A stretch of DNA of 64,000 nt, taken from assembly GCA_946187325.1 (NCBI GenBank), contig CAMHQC010000005.1, positions 1 through 64,000 of the forward strand. Direction: 5' to 3'. The stretch is from an uncultured Clostridia bacterium. Its GTDB lineage: Bacteria > Bacillota > Clostridia > Oscillospirales > Acutalibacteraceae. Position 1 is the stretch's first letter, and each line of letters begins with the position of its first letter. A program made the translations under genes and the position numbers. Shown here piece after piece: positions 18,969 to 27,820 of this stretch. The notes beneath the pieces were generated by a model. The model was not told where the DNA came from, made no database searches, and saw only the letters and a program-made list of their open reading frames with translations.

Positions 18969-20090
18969 CTAAATTGCGCCTGTGATTTTCTTAATAATTG
19001 AATAGATACGCTCGTTGGCGTCGATTATCGCCATTTTTCTCGAGTTTTCGGTATACTCCCTGAGTTTATCTTTATCCTTTAGTAAGCTGTCGGCTTTTTC
19101 GATAACGAGTTCCTCGGTTAAATCCTTTTCCTCGATAATCTCAGCCGCTCTGTTATTAACGAGCGCCATAGCGTTATGGTACTGGTGATTTTCGGCTACG
19201 TTCGGTGACGGAATAAGGATTGCGGGCTTGCCGAGCGCCTGAATTTCGGAGAGCGTAATCGCTCCCGCTCTCGAGATAACCAAGTCAGCCGCCGCCATAC
19301 AGACAGCCATATTATCAATATACTCGCGCACATCGAGGTTAGGACATTTTCTAACATCTACGCCGCGCTCTTTGATAAGGTCGGGAAACCATAATCCGTT
19401 ACGTCCGTAACCGTGGATATGCTGGTACTCGCCGTCTTTACCGCTTCGGACGATTAATCCCGCCATACCCTCGTTAATCTTTTTAGCTCCGAGAGAGCCT
19501 CCGAACGAGAGAACTACCGGTCGTTCGTCGAGTCCGAGTTCTTTACGGGCGGTATATTTATCAGCCTCGATAACCTCGCGTCTTACGGGGTTACCCGTTA
19601 CGACGCAGTTGCTCTTTTTGTCGAAGTATTTTTCCGCGTCCTTAACGGCGAGCATAACCTTTTTGGCGTTTTTGGCGAGCATTTTATTAGTGATACCGGG
19701 GTAAGCGTTCTGCTCGTGGATAACGGTAGGAATACCCATTTTAGCGGCTGTTCTGAGCACAGGACCGCTCACGTATCCGCCTGTACCTACGCAGATATCG
19801 GGTTTAAACTCCTCGATAATCTTCTTTGACTCTCTCGAGGAATCGAAGGTTCTTTTGAGAGTAAGGATATTTTCCTTCATAGCGGCGGGTGTGAGCCTTC
19901 TCTGGAAACCGCTTATATGAATAAACCTCATATCAAAGCCCGCTTTCGGAACGAGGGTTTCCTCCATTCCGCTTTTATTGCCGACGAATAAAATCTCGGC
20001 GTTTTTATCTTTACCGCGGATAAATCCCGCTATCGCGAGCGCGGGGTTAATATGACCCGCGGTTCCCCCGCCTGCTAACAAAATCCTCAT
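18969..20090 (-). CDS. murG: MurG N-acetylglucosaminyltransferase
   Basis: 'LLAGGGTAGHINPALAIA', 'HEQNAYPGITNKMLA', 'RAGAITLSEIQALGKPAILIPSPN'. Confidence 0.98.
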   Translation of the reverse strand: MRILLAGGGTAGHINPALAIAGFIRGKDKNAEILFVGNKSGMEETLVPKAGFDMRFIHISGFQRRLTPAAMKENILTLKRTFDSSRESKKIIEEFKPDICVGTGGYVSGPVLRTAAKMGIPTVIHEQNAYPGITNKMLAKNAKKVMLAVKDAEKYFDKKSNCVVTGNPVRREVIEADKYTARKELGLDERPVVLSFGGSLGAKKINEGMAGLIVRSGKDGEYQHIHGYGRNGLWFPDLIKERGVDVRKCPNLDVREYIDNMAVCMAAADLVISRAGAITLSEIQALGKPAILIPSPNVAENHQYHNAMALVNNRAAEIIEEKDLTEELVIEKADSLLKDKDKLREYTENSRKMAIIDANERIYSIIKKITGAI

Positions 20091-20104
20091 TTTTTATATC
20101 TCCT

Positions 20105-20216
20105 CGTCATACGTGGTAGTTCCTATCTAAAAAAGATCTCCCCGTACATAATAATCTCTATCAAATTTTGGATATAAAGGGTAGTTACATCTATGCAGAT
20201 TTGTTGTACCCTGTTA
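20105..20216. repeat. Interspersed ~100-bp intergenic element, copy 1 (divergent)
   Basis: 'cgtcatacgtggtagttcctatct...ccccgtac...ttttggatataaagggtagttacatctatgcagattt' shares blocks with 21522, 21655 and 36061. Confidence 0.7.
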
Positions 20217-20251
20217 ATTACGAATTGCGCATTACGAATTTCGAATTAACT
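20217..20251. repeat. 7-bp-period degenerate tandem repeat
   Basis: ATTACGA ATTGCGC ATTACGA ATTTCGA ATTAACT. Confidence 0.65.
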
Positions 20252-20256
20252 ACCGC

Positions 20257-21507
20257 CTACTGCTTCTCAATATTCGCCGTTCGGGAGATTGAGAGTATCA
20301 ATCCCATCTGGGCTAAAAGCATAATAAGCGAGCTGCCTCCGTAGCTGAAGAACGGCAGGCTGATACCTGTATTCGGAAGCCAGTCGGTTATAACCAATAT
20401 ATTGAGTATAACCTGGACCCCTATCTGCGACGAAAGTCCGATTCCGAGGAGCTTTCCGAAAGTATCCTTGGAACGCAGGCTCAGTGTAATTCCGCGCCAT
20501 ACCAAAAGCGCGAATATCAGCAGTATAATAACCGCTCCGACATATCCCAATTCCTCGCACACAATGGCGAAAATAAAGTCGTTCTGAGGTTCGGGAAGAT
20601 AGAGGTATTTCTGCCTTGACTGGCCTAAGCCTAAGCCGAACAGTCCGCCCGAGCCTATTGAGTAGAGCGAGTTTCTCGTCTGCCAGGTAGTCTGCCACAT
20701 TTCTTCGGTAGTATAAACCAAAGCCTGACCCCAGCCGTCCATACGCTGCATAGCGTATGTGAGCAGTCCTGTTACCCAAGCTCCGAGCACCGCTACAAGA
20801 AGGAGTACACCGCCTATAGCGAGGTAATGAACTCTCATTCCGCCGACATAAAGCATAATAACGGTGAGTATCGCGGTAATAACAATACCCGAATAGTGAG
20901 GCTCGAGTAAAAGCAGAGCCGCGGTCGAGCCGAATACGATTAAGCCGGGGAGTACGCTGTATTTCGCGTACTGCATTTTATCGTAATACAAGCTTCCCCA
21001 ATGCGCGAAGAAAAGGATTATCGCGAACTTCATAATCTCGGAAGCCTGGATATTAATCGGGCCGATTTCAATCCATCTATGTACATTACCGGGCAGGAAC
21101 AATACTATAACCAGCGTTAGATAGCCGAATCCCAGAATAAGCGGGGCGAGCTTATGGAGCTTATTATAGTTAAAAAACGATATTCCTATCATTGCCGCGA
21201 GTCCGATTACCGCGTAGATAAGCTGGCGTCGAACGTAGAAATAGCTGTCGTTAAGCTTATAGTACGCCGAAGGGTAGCTCGCCGAGAACATCATAATCAT
21301 TCCGATTGTTACCAAAACAAGTACAATCAGCAGGAACGGCAAATCAAGCCCCATACCTCTCTCGAGGAGCGGACGGCGGACTTTGTGCTTTCCTTTAGCG
21401 GCTTTCGGCGGAGTTTTTCCGCGCGTTTGGCGACGCTTATTATTAACTTTTTCGTCATAAAGTCGGTTTACGTCAGCGCGACGCATTACCTCCACCTGAG
21501 GCTGCAT
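20257..21507 (-). CDS. ftsW: FtsW/SpoVE SEDS glycosyltransferase
   Basis: SEDS family: 'MMFSASYPSAYYKLNDSYFYVRRQLIYA', 'PEPQNDFIFAIVCEELGYVGA', 'TGISLPFFSYGGSSL'. Confidence 0.95.
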   Translation of the reverse strand: MQPQVEVMRRADVNRLYDEKVNNKRRQTRGKTPPKAAKGKHKVRRPLLERGMGLDLPFLLIVLVLVTIGMIMMFSASYPSAYYKLNDSYFYVRRQLIYAVIGLAAMIGISFFNYNKLHKLAPLILGFGYLTLVIVLFLPGNVHRWIEIGPINIQASEIMKFAIILFFAHWGSLYYDKMQYAKYSVLPGLIVFGSTAALLLLEPHYSGIVITAILTVIMLYVGGMRVHYLAIGGVLLLVAVLGAWVTGLLTYAMQRMDGWGQALVYTTEEMWQTTWQTRNSLYSIGSGGLFGLGLGQSRQKYLYLPEPQNDFIFAIVCEELGYVGAVIILLIFALLVWRGITLSLRSKDTFGKLLGIGLSSQIGVQVILNILVITDWLPNTGISLPFFSYGGSSLIMLLAQMGLILSISRTANIEKQ

Positions 21508-21521
21508 ATTTTAATTATCCA

Positions 21522-21654
21522 CGTCAAGCATGGACGTTCCTTTCTAAAGTTTCATATCCCCCGTACCTTGAACTCCTATGAAGTTTTGGATATAGAGGGA
21601 AGTTACATCTATGCGGATTTGCTAAAACCTGTAACCTGTTACCTATAACCTAAA
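21522..21654. repeat. Interspersed ~100-bp element, copy 2 (full) with heptamer tail
   Basis: 'cgtcaagcatggacgttcctttct...catatcccccgtaccttgaactcctatgaagttttggatatagagggaagttacatctatgcggattt' then AACCTGT AACCTGT TACCTAT AACCTAA. Confidence 0.85.
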
Positions 21655-21757
21655 CATATCCCCCGTACTTAATATTCTTTATCAAGTTTTGGATATAGAG
21701 GGAAGTTACATCTATGCAGATTTGCTAAAACCTGTAACCTGTTACCTATAACCTAAA
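21655..21757. repeat. Interspersed element, copy 3 (103-bp tandem unit, 5'-truncated)
   Basis: 'catatcccccgtacttaatattctttatcaagttttggatatagagggaagttacatctatgcagatttgctaaaacctgtaacctg...'. Confidence 0.85.
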
Positions 21758-21804
21758 CATATCCCACGTACTTAATATTCTTTATCAAGTTTTGGATATA
21801 GAGG
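21758..21804. repeat. Interspersed element, copy 4 (partial)
   Basis: 'catatcccacgtacttaatattctttatcaagttttggatatagagg', 103 bp from copy 3. Confidence 0.8.
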
Positions 21805-21824
21805 TTAGTGTTTGTTAGGAAATA

Positions 21825-21852
21825 ACTCCACACTCCAAACTCCACACTCCAC
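21825..21852. repeat. 7-bp tandem repeat
   Basis: ACTCCAC ACTCCAA ACTCCAC ACTCCAC adjacent to the mraY stop. Confidence 0.8.
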
Positions 21853-21858
21853 ACTAAA

Positions 21859-22887
21859 TTAAACCCCGAAATATACCAAACAGAATGAAAGTATACCGAA
21901 CACAACGGTTACACCGCTGAACACGGCTACGATTTTAACCTCAGACCATCCGCACATCTCGAAATGGTGGTGAATCGGGCTCATTTTAAAGAGACGTTTT
22001 CCGTGGGTAAGTTTAAAGTAAACAACCTGGAGCATAACTGAGAACATCTCGCAAAGATAGACAATTCCGAGCGGAAGAAGAAGTATCGGCATATTTACCG
22101 CGAACGCTAAAGCGCACACGATTCCGCCTAAGAACAGAGAGCCTGTATCTCCCATAAACACCTTAGCGGGATGGAAATTCCAGAGTAAGAATCCTAAACA
22201 TCCGCCCGCAACGGCAGCCGACATAAAGCCCACGCCCATATAACCCATAAGGTTAGCTATAAGCATAAAGAACATAGCTACAAAGAATGTGAGCGAGCCG
22301 TCTAAACCGTCGATACCGTCGGTTAAGTTTACGGCGTTTACCACGCCTACGATAACAATCGCGGCGAGAATATAGTAGAACCAGCCGAGGTCAACCTCGC
22401 CTACGAAGGGGATAATTGTTTTTGTGCCGTAACCCATAAATCCGAGTACCGCTAAGTAAGCGATAGTTACCGCGAACTGAAGCACAAGCTTTTGGATAGC
22501 GGTTAGTCCGAGGTTACGCTTTTTAACGACCTTGATATAGTCGTCGATAAATCCGATAGCTCCGTGTAAAAGCGCGAGTCCCAGTCCCGCGAATACGAAT
22601 GTAACGCATCTTTCGGTTTCCTGCTGGAAGGCGCCTACAAAGTTATTTCCGAAAATACTGTAGAGTATTACGCTTGCACAGGTAATTACAACAATTCCGA
22701 TAATAAACATTATTCCGCCCATTGTCGGGGTACCCTGTTTATTCTTATGCCACGAGGGGCCGTCTTCAAGAATAGTCTGGCCGAAATTTACCTTATGGAG
22801 AAACGGAATTAAAAACTTTCCGATTAGCGCCGTCAGCGCGAATGACAACAGCGCCGATAAAAATGTCCATATTCCAAAAACTGTCAT
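21859..22887 (-). CDS. mraY: Phospho-N-acetylmuramoyl-pentapeptide transferase
   Basis: 'DGPSWHKNKQGTPTMGG', 'NLTDGIDGLDG', 'FMGDTGSLFLGG', 'MSPIHHHFE'. Confidence 0.98.
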   Translation of the reverse strand: MTVFGIWTFLSALLSFALTALIGKFLIPFLHKVNFGQTILEDGPSWHKNKQGTPTMGGIMFIIGIVVITCASVILYSIFGNNFVGAFQQETERCVTFVFAGLGLALLHGAIGFIDDYIKVVKKRNLGLTAIQKLVLQFAVTIAYLAVLGFMGYGTKTIIPFVGEVDLGWFYYILAAIVIVGVVNAVNLTDGIDGLDGSLTFFVAMFFMLIANLMGYMGVGFMSAAVAGGCLGFLLWNFHPAKVFMGDTGSLFLGGIVCALAFAVNMPILLLPLGIVYLCEMFSVMLQVVYFKLTHGKRLFKMSPIHHHFEMCGWSEVKIVAVFSGVTVVFGILSFCLVYFGV

Positions 22888-22935
22888 ATTACCAATCCTT
22901 TCGTTTTATCTATCCGAATATAGTATAGATTTCTA

Positions 22936-22963
22936 TAACCTAAATCCTAAACCCTATATCCTA
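22936..22963. repeat. 7-bp tandem repeat
   Basis: TAACCTA AATCCTA AACCCTA TATCCTA, adjacent to the PBP gene stop. Confidence 0.8.
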
Positions 22964-22964
22964 G

Positions 22965-25217
22965 TTAGTCATTAACGACTGTACCGCCCGAGAATTCGAC
23001 GGTAACAACCGTACCCTCGCTTACCTTCTCGCCCGCGGAGATACTCTGAGATTTAGAAACGGCGTTAGCGCTTGAGGTTACGCCTGAGAAGCTGATATTC
23101 AGCCCCGCGGAAGCGGCGATGTCGTTGACCGTAGATACGGAGTAACCGACCATATCGGGAACGTTTACTGTCTCTTTTTCTGATTCTTTATCGGTATAGA
23201 GAACTACGTTTCCGCCGACAGGAATCTTAGTAGCGGTTGACGGCATCTGAGAGATAACCTTCTTGCCCTCGCCCTTTACTGTAACGGTGAAGCCGTCCTT
23301 CTTAGCCGCCGCCTCAGCCTTAGCGGTCGAAAGTCCCGCGTAAGAGCCGGTGATAGTATCGACATACTTCTTTTCGCCGCTGTCGTACTCGGCCTGAACT
23401 TCGAGATACGGAAGCACCTCGCTCATAATATTTACGAATACGGGAGCGGATACTTGGCTTCCGTAGTAGGAAGCGCCTCGAGGGGTATCGTAAAATACAA
23501 GACAGGCAACCTCGGGTTTATCGGCGGGAGCGAATCCGCAGAACGAAGCGATATAATCCTTATAACCGCTCTGAGACTGTCCGATTTTCTCGGAAGTACC
23601 CGTCTTACCGCCTACGCGGTAGCCCGATATATATCCGTTATTAACTCCGCCCTTAGTGGTATTATCCTCGAGGAATTTACACATTTTCTTACTTACCGCC
23701 GAGGAAATGACCTGGCGTTTAACGGTTGTTTCGGTATTTTTAACAACATTTCCGTCAGAGTCGGTAATTTTCTGAACGACGTAAGGCTGTAGCACCTTAC
23801 CGCCGTTAGCGATAGCCGAGCAGGCGGTTACCATTTGAATAGGTGTAATCGAGAAGTTCTGTCCGAAAGACGCAACCGCTAAGTCGGTCTGGGACATTGA
23901 ACCGTCCTCGTTAAAGAAAAGGTCGTCGGATTCACCCGGGAGATCGATTCCGGTAGGCTCGGAAAATCCGAAAGCCTCGTAATATTTATAGAACTTATCG
24001 GCTCCTACCCTGGCGCCGATGTCGATAAACGCGGGGTTACATGAGTTATAGATAGCCTGGAAAAGATTCTGGGTTCCGTGACCCGCGTGGAAGTGGCAGT
24101 GGATAGTATGGTCATATATAGTAACCGAACCGCCGCAGTTAAAGGACGAGTTCTCGTTTACAACTCCCTCGTTAAGCGCCATCGAGGCGGTACACATCTT
24201 GAATACCGAACCAGGATAATAGGTATCGGCTACGGCTTTATTACGCCACATAGCACCCAAAGCCGCGCTCTCCGCCTCGGCGCGTTTCTTTTCGGGAAGC
24301 GCTCTTATAGCGGCTAAATCCGCGTCGGATAAATCGTAGGGTTTATTCAAATCATAACCGTCAACGGTAACCATCGCGATAATAGCGCCTGTATTTACGT
24401 TCATAATAATACATACGCCTCGGTTAACTACCTTGTTATCGGTTATACCCTTTTTCATATATTTCTCGGCGATAGACTGAACAGTCTCGTCGATTGTGAG
24501 CGTGATATTGTTACCGTCCTTAGCCGCGACGTTCTGCTCGTATTGGAACGGCATATCAGTTTGGTTAGCGTTACGGGCGGTAATAATTCTGCCGGGAGTA
24601 CCCGTGAGATAGTCGTCGTACTTAAACTCGACGCCCTCAAGTCCCTGGTCGTCAGAACCGGTGAAGCCTATTACCGAAGAGGCGAGATCGTTATAGGGAT
24701 AGTAACGGCGGTAATCGTCAAAGAGGGTAATTACGTTGCTGAGCCCGTCGAACTTCTCGTTTAAAGCGTCGCAAAGACTGAGGATTTTTTCTCTTTCGTC
24801 GCTTTCGATTTTACGCTTTAGGACTACGTAGTAGGTTTTTTGCTTAGTTTTTTTATAGACATCCTCGTATTTAAGGTCGAGAATTTTAGCTAAGTTCTGA
24901 GCCACATAGATCCTCTGTTCCTCGGTTTCGAGGTAAGCGGGAGCTAAAACTACCTTCCAAACGGACGCGCTCTGGGCTAAGACCTTGCCCTTAGCGTCGT
25001 AAATAGTTCCGCGCTTGGAGTTTACGGTTGTATCTACGAGCTGTTGCTCAACGGCTTTTTCCTGGAGATAAGTTCCCTGAATAAGCGTAAGATAGCCGAG
25101 TCTTACCGCCACAGCGCCGAAGCCGATTACAAGTATAAGCAGAATCAGCATTGTAGTTCTCATTCTAAGCAATTGTAAAACGCCTTTTTTACTGCGTTTT
25201 GAGCCGTTTTTCGCCAT
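22965..25217 (-). CDS. spoVD: Class B penicillin-binding protein (FtsI/SpoVD) with PASTA domains
   Basis: 'PGSVFKMCTASMAL' (SxxK), SxN, 'KTGTSEK'; C-terminal PASTA repeats. Confidence 0.92.
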   Translation of the reverse strand: MAKNGSKRSKKGVLQLLRMRTTMLILLILVIGFGAVAVRLGYLTLIQGTYLQEKAVEQQLVDTTVNSKRGTIYDAKGKVLAQSASVWKVVLAPAYLETEEQRIYVAQNLAKILDLKYEDVYKKTKQKTYYVVLKRKIESDEREKILSLCDALNEKFDGLSNVITLFDDYRRYYPYNDLASSVIGFTGSDDQGLEGVEFKYDDYLTGTPGRIITARNANQTDMPFQYEQNVAAKDGNNITLTIDETVQSIAEKYMKKGITDNKVVNRGVCIIMNVNTGAIIAMVTVDGYDLNKPYDLSDADLAAIRALPEKKRAEAESAALGAMWRNKAVADTYYPGSVFKMCTASMALNEGVVNENSSFNCGGSVTIYDHTIHCHFHAGHGTQNLFQAIYNSCNPAFIDIGARVGADKFYKYYEAFGFSEPTGIDLPGESDDLFFNEDGSMSQTDLAVASFGQNFSITPIQMVTACSAIANGGKVLQPYVVQKITDSDGNVVKNTETTVKRQVISSAVSKKMCKFLEDNTTKGGVNNGYISGYRVGGKTGTSEKIGQSQSGYKDYIASFCGFAPADKPEVACLVFYDTPRGASYYGSQVSAPVFVNIMSEVLPYLEVQAEYDSGEKKYVDTITGSYAGLSTAKAEAAAKKDGFTVTVKGEGKKVISQMPSTATKIPVGGNVVLYTDKESEKETVNVPDMVGYSVSTVNDIAASAGLNISFSGVTSSANAVSKSQSISAGEKVSEGTVVTVEFSGGTVVND

Positions 25218-25344
25218 ACAACCTCTCCTTTCTCAAATAATCGCGGTGAAAATCCGCATACATAATATAGCCAAAATAAGAGTTAAGATTACACATCTCA
25301 ACTCTTATTCATTCCATAACATATTTATTAAGTTAAACCGAATG

Positions 25345-25875
25345 TTATGACCAAAGTCCTGTAATTGCGTCAAGCATTTTTTGGAAAAAGTTTTTATTAG
25401 CGTCGCCCTCGATTTCGGCTTTATCGCCTTTCGAGAGGGATACAAACTCCTTCTGAGCGTTTTCAGCTTTACTCATACCGAGTTTTTCTTTAGCGAAATT
25501 CTCGATATCGGTTGTAGAGTGTTTGGACTGAATAGCCATCTGATTCTGAGTATATGTACTCTGCGCGTTACTTAAAAGCGCCTTTTTGTTAATAATCTGC
25601 TGGTTAAGCTCGGTAAGCTGAACCTGTCCGATAATAATTACCGCTACCGCGAAGGTTACGGCAACGCTCGTTACGGCGCCGATAAAAAGCTTAAAGGGAT
25701 TATGCTTTCTTCTGCGGATTTTAACGATTTCGTCCCGGGGTAAGCTTACTACTTTATTTTCAGAGGCTTTTTCAGCCTGTTGTTCAGTTTTCTTCTTGGG
25801 AAGCTTCTTCGCGGTACTGTCCTTAAACATATTAAGGTCGTACGCGGCGCTTCTGTTATCATAAGTTAATGTCAT
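25345..25875 (-). CDS. ftsL: FtsL-like septum formation protein
   Basis: Short single-TM coiled-coil protein between rsmH and the PBP gene. Confidence 0.75.
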   Translation of the reverse strand: MTLTYDNRSAAYDLNMFKDSTAKKLPKKKTEQQAEKASENKVVSLPRDEIVKIRRRKHNPFKLFIGAVTSVAVTFAVAVIIIGQVQLTELNQQIINKKALLSNAQSTYTQNQMAIQSKHSTTDIENFAKEKLGMSKAENAQKEFVSLSKGDKAEIEGDANKNFFQKMLDAITGLWS

Positions 25876-26116
25876 ATATTTACCTCAACGGTTATCTATC
25901 ATACACTATTAAACGCGTCTTATATTTCTTTATAGTAAAAATGTTACATTTTTTTAATTTTTTATTAAGTTATGTAACTGGTGAATTGTATATTCTTATA
26001 GGGAATAATACAGAATATTGTGATATTTTTCAGAATTAAGCACAATTTCTTGTGTTTCATATTATTTACATTCCTGTTATATTTTACTACAGATTGTAAC
26101 GAATGTCCAGCGAATA

Positions 26117-27052
26117 TCAAGATTTTTCAGATAATTTTTCGCAAATTCTTAATTTTGCACTCCTGGAACGCGGATTTGTGGATAATTCTTGTTCATTTGC
26201 TACAATAGGTTTACGGGTAACAGGCTTCGCCTTCGGCTTATTTCCGCATACGCACACGGGAAAATCCTTAGGGCAGGTACATCCCTGATACCAGGAAGCC
26301 ATAGTCTGCTTGACGATTCTGTCCTCGAGCGAGTGGAAAGTAATTACGGCAAGCCTTCCGCCCTCTCCCAAAAGCTCGAAAGCGTCATTTAAGCCGTTTT
26401 CGAGGGCGTCGAGCTCGTGGTTAACCTCGATTCTAAGCGCCTGAAAGGTTTTTCTGGCGGGATGACCCGCGCGCCTTACGCGTTCGGGAACGCTGTTTCG
26501 AATAATATCGGCGAGCTCAAAGGTAGTTTCGATAGGTTTATCCTCCCTATACTTTACGATAGACCTCGCTATAGAATCGGCGAACTTTTCCTCGCCGTAG
26601 GTGTAGATAATCTTAGAAAGCTCTTTTGCCGAGAGGTTGTTTACTAAATCGGCGGCGGACGTTCCCGATTGGGACATTCTCATATCGAGAGGCGCGTCCT
26701 CGTGGAAAGAAAATCCTCGCTCGGCTGTATCGAGCTGATGGGATGAAACTCCTATATCGAGCAGAACTCCGTCCACCTGACAGATTCCGCGTTGATTTAA
26801 GAGAGATTTCATCTCGGAAAAATTACCTTTTATAATTATTGAGTTTTCGTTGTCCTTAAATCTGCTTGTAACCGCAGCTATCGCGTCGGGATCTTGGTCG
26901 ATAGAGATAAGCTTGCCTGTTTTAAGCTTTTTCAGAATTTCAGAGGAATGTCCTCCGCCGCCGGCGGTGCCGTCAACGTAAATTCCGTTCGGCTTAATAT
27001 TCAGTCCGTCGATAGTTTCGTTAAGCAGAACGGGAATATGAGAAAATTCCAT
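26117..27052 (-). CDS. rsmH: 16S rRNA (cytosine1402-N4)-methyltransferase
   Basis: 'FSHIPVLLNETIDGL', 'DGTAGGGGHS', 'GVSSHQLDTAERGFSF'. Confidence 0.98.
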   Translation of the reverse strand: MEFSHIPVLLNETIDGLNIKPNGIYVDGTAGGGGHSSEILKKLKTGKLISIDQDPDAIAAVTSRFKDNENSIIIKGNFSEMKSLLNQRGICQVDGVLLDIGVSSHQLDTAERGFSFHEDAPLDMRMSQSGTSAADLVNNLSAKELSKIIYTYGEEKFADSIARSIVKYREDKPIETTFELADIIRNSVPERVRRAGHPARKTFQALRIEVNHELDALENGLNDAFELLGEGGRLAVITFHSLEDRIVKQTMASWYQGCTCPKDFPVCVCGNKPKAKPVTRKPIVANEQELSTNPRSRSAKLRICEKLSEKS

Positions 27053-27061
27053 ACCGTCTCC

Positions 27062-27478
27062 TTATAAACTAAGAAGCTGCAACGCGGCTTCGATGGTTTC
27101 GTCGTTAGTCGAAATCATCTCGTTAAACTTATCTTCGTCCCAAATTTCGATACGGTTGTCCATACCGACAACAGTGGCAGTCTTATCCAGAGCCGCCGCT
27201 TTTCTCAGATTCGCAGGGATAGAAATTCTGCCCTGCGAATTCGGAGAGACTTCGACAGCGGTAGCAATAACCTTGTATTGCAGTTTCATTGCCTGTAGCG
27301 CGGGCAATTCCTTAATCTTTTTCCTTAAACCTTCAAATTCGGGGAGAGAGAGTACCTGCAGGCAGTCTAAAAAGCCTCGCGTTAATATAAAGGTATCTCC
27401 GAGTTCCTCTCTGAAACGAGCCGGCAGAACGATTCTACCCTTTGAGTCAATATTATTAGTAGTTGTACCGGTAAACAT
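27062..27478 (-). CDS. mraZ: Transcriptional regulator MraZ
   Basis: 'MFTGTTTNNIDSKGRIVLPARFREEL', second AbrB-like half 'VEVSPNSQGRISIPANLR'. Confidence 0.97.
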   Translation of the reverse strand: MFTGTTTNNIDSKGRIVLPARFREELGDTFILTRGFLDCLQVLSLPEFEGLRKKIKELPALQAMKLQYKVIATAVEVSPNSQGRISIPANLRKAAALDKTATVVGMDNRIEIWDEDKFNEMISTNDETIEAALQLLSL

Positions 27479-27508
27479 TCTGCCACCTCCTTAAAATTTT
27501 AACCATTT

Positions 27509-27558
27509 ATTGCCACAAAGGAATAAACAATAGCCACTTTGTGACACTAATTGCCACT
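27509..27558 (-). promoter_or_regulatory. Predicted MraZ-box array
   Basis: Reverse strand AGTGGCAATT-AGTGTCACAA-AGTGGCTATT (10-bp direct repeats) plus an in-phase TGTGGCAATA 20 bp on; TATAAT -10 at 27567-27572. Confidence 0.65.
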
Positions 27559-27820
27559 GTGTAAACATTATAACCCATCTAAAACGAAATTGCAAGAAAA
27601 AAGTTACAGCATTTTTACCAAACATAACCCCTGTTTTTTCGTCATTTTAGACAAAAACAGACACAATACCTGCGGAACAGACATTGTGTCGATTTTAACG
27701 TGTAATATATTTACTTTTTTAATAATTTGGTTTCAGTTTTTTAACCTGTCGTTATTATGTTGAAAGGAGCAACCCGCTGTGTTATAATCGGTTTATAAAT
27801 CACTTTAGGAGATAAAGCCT

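Noticed and set aside
20267-20779. 170-aa minus-strand ORF inside ftsW
   Set aside because: Alternative frame of ftsW on the same strand; composition is typical of an out-of-frame read.
21522-21860. Possible CRISPR array (repeated blocks at ~103-bp spacing)
   Set aside because: Repeat blocks are longer than and unlike CRISPR repeats, the intervening sequence is also repeated, and no cas genes are present.
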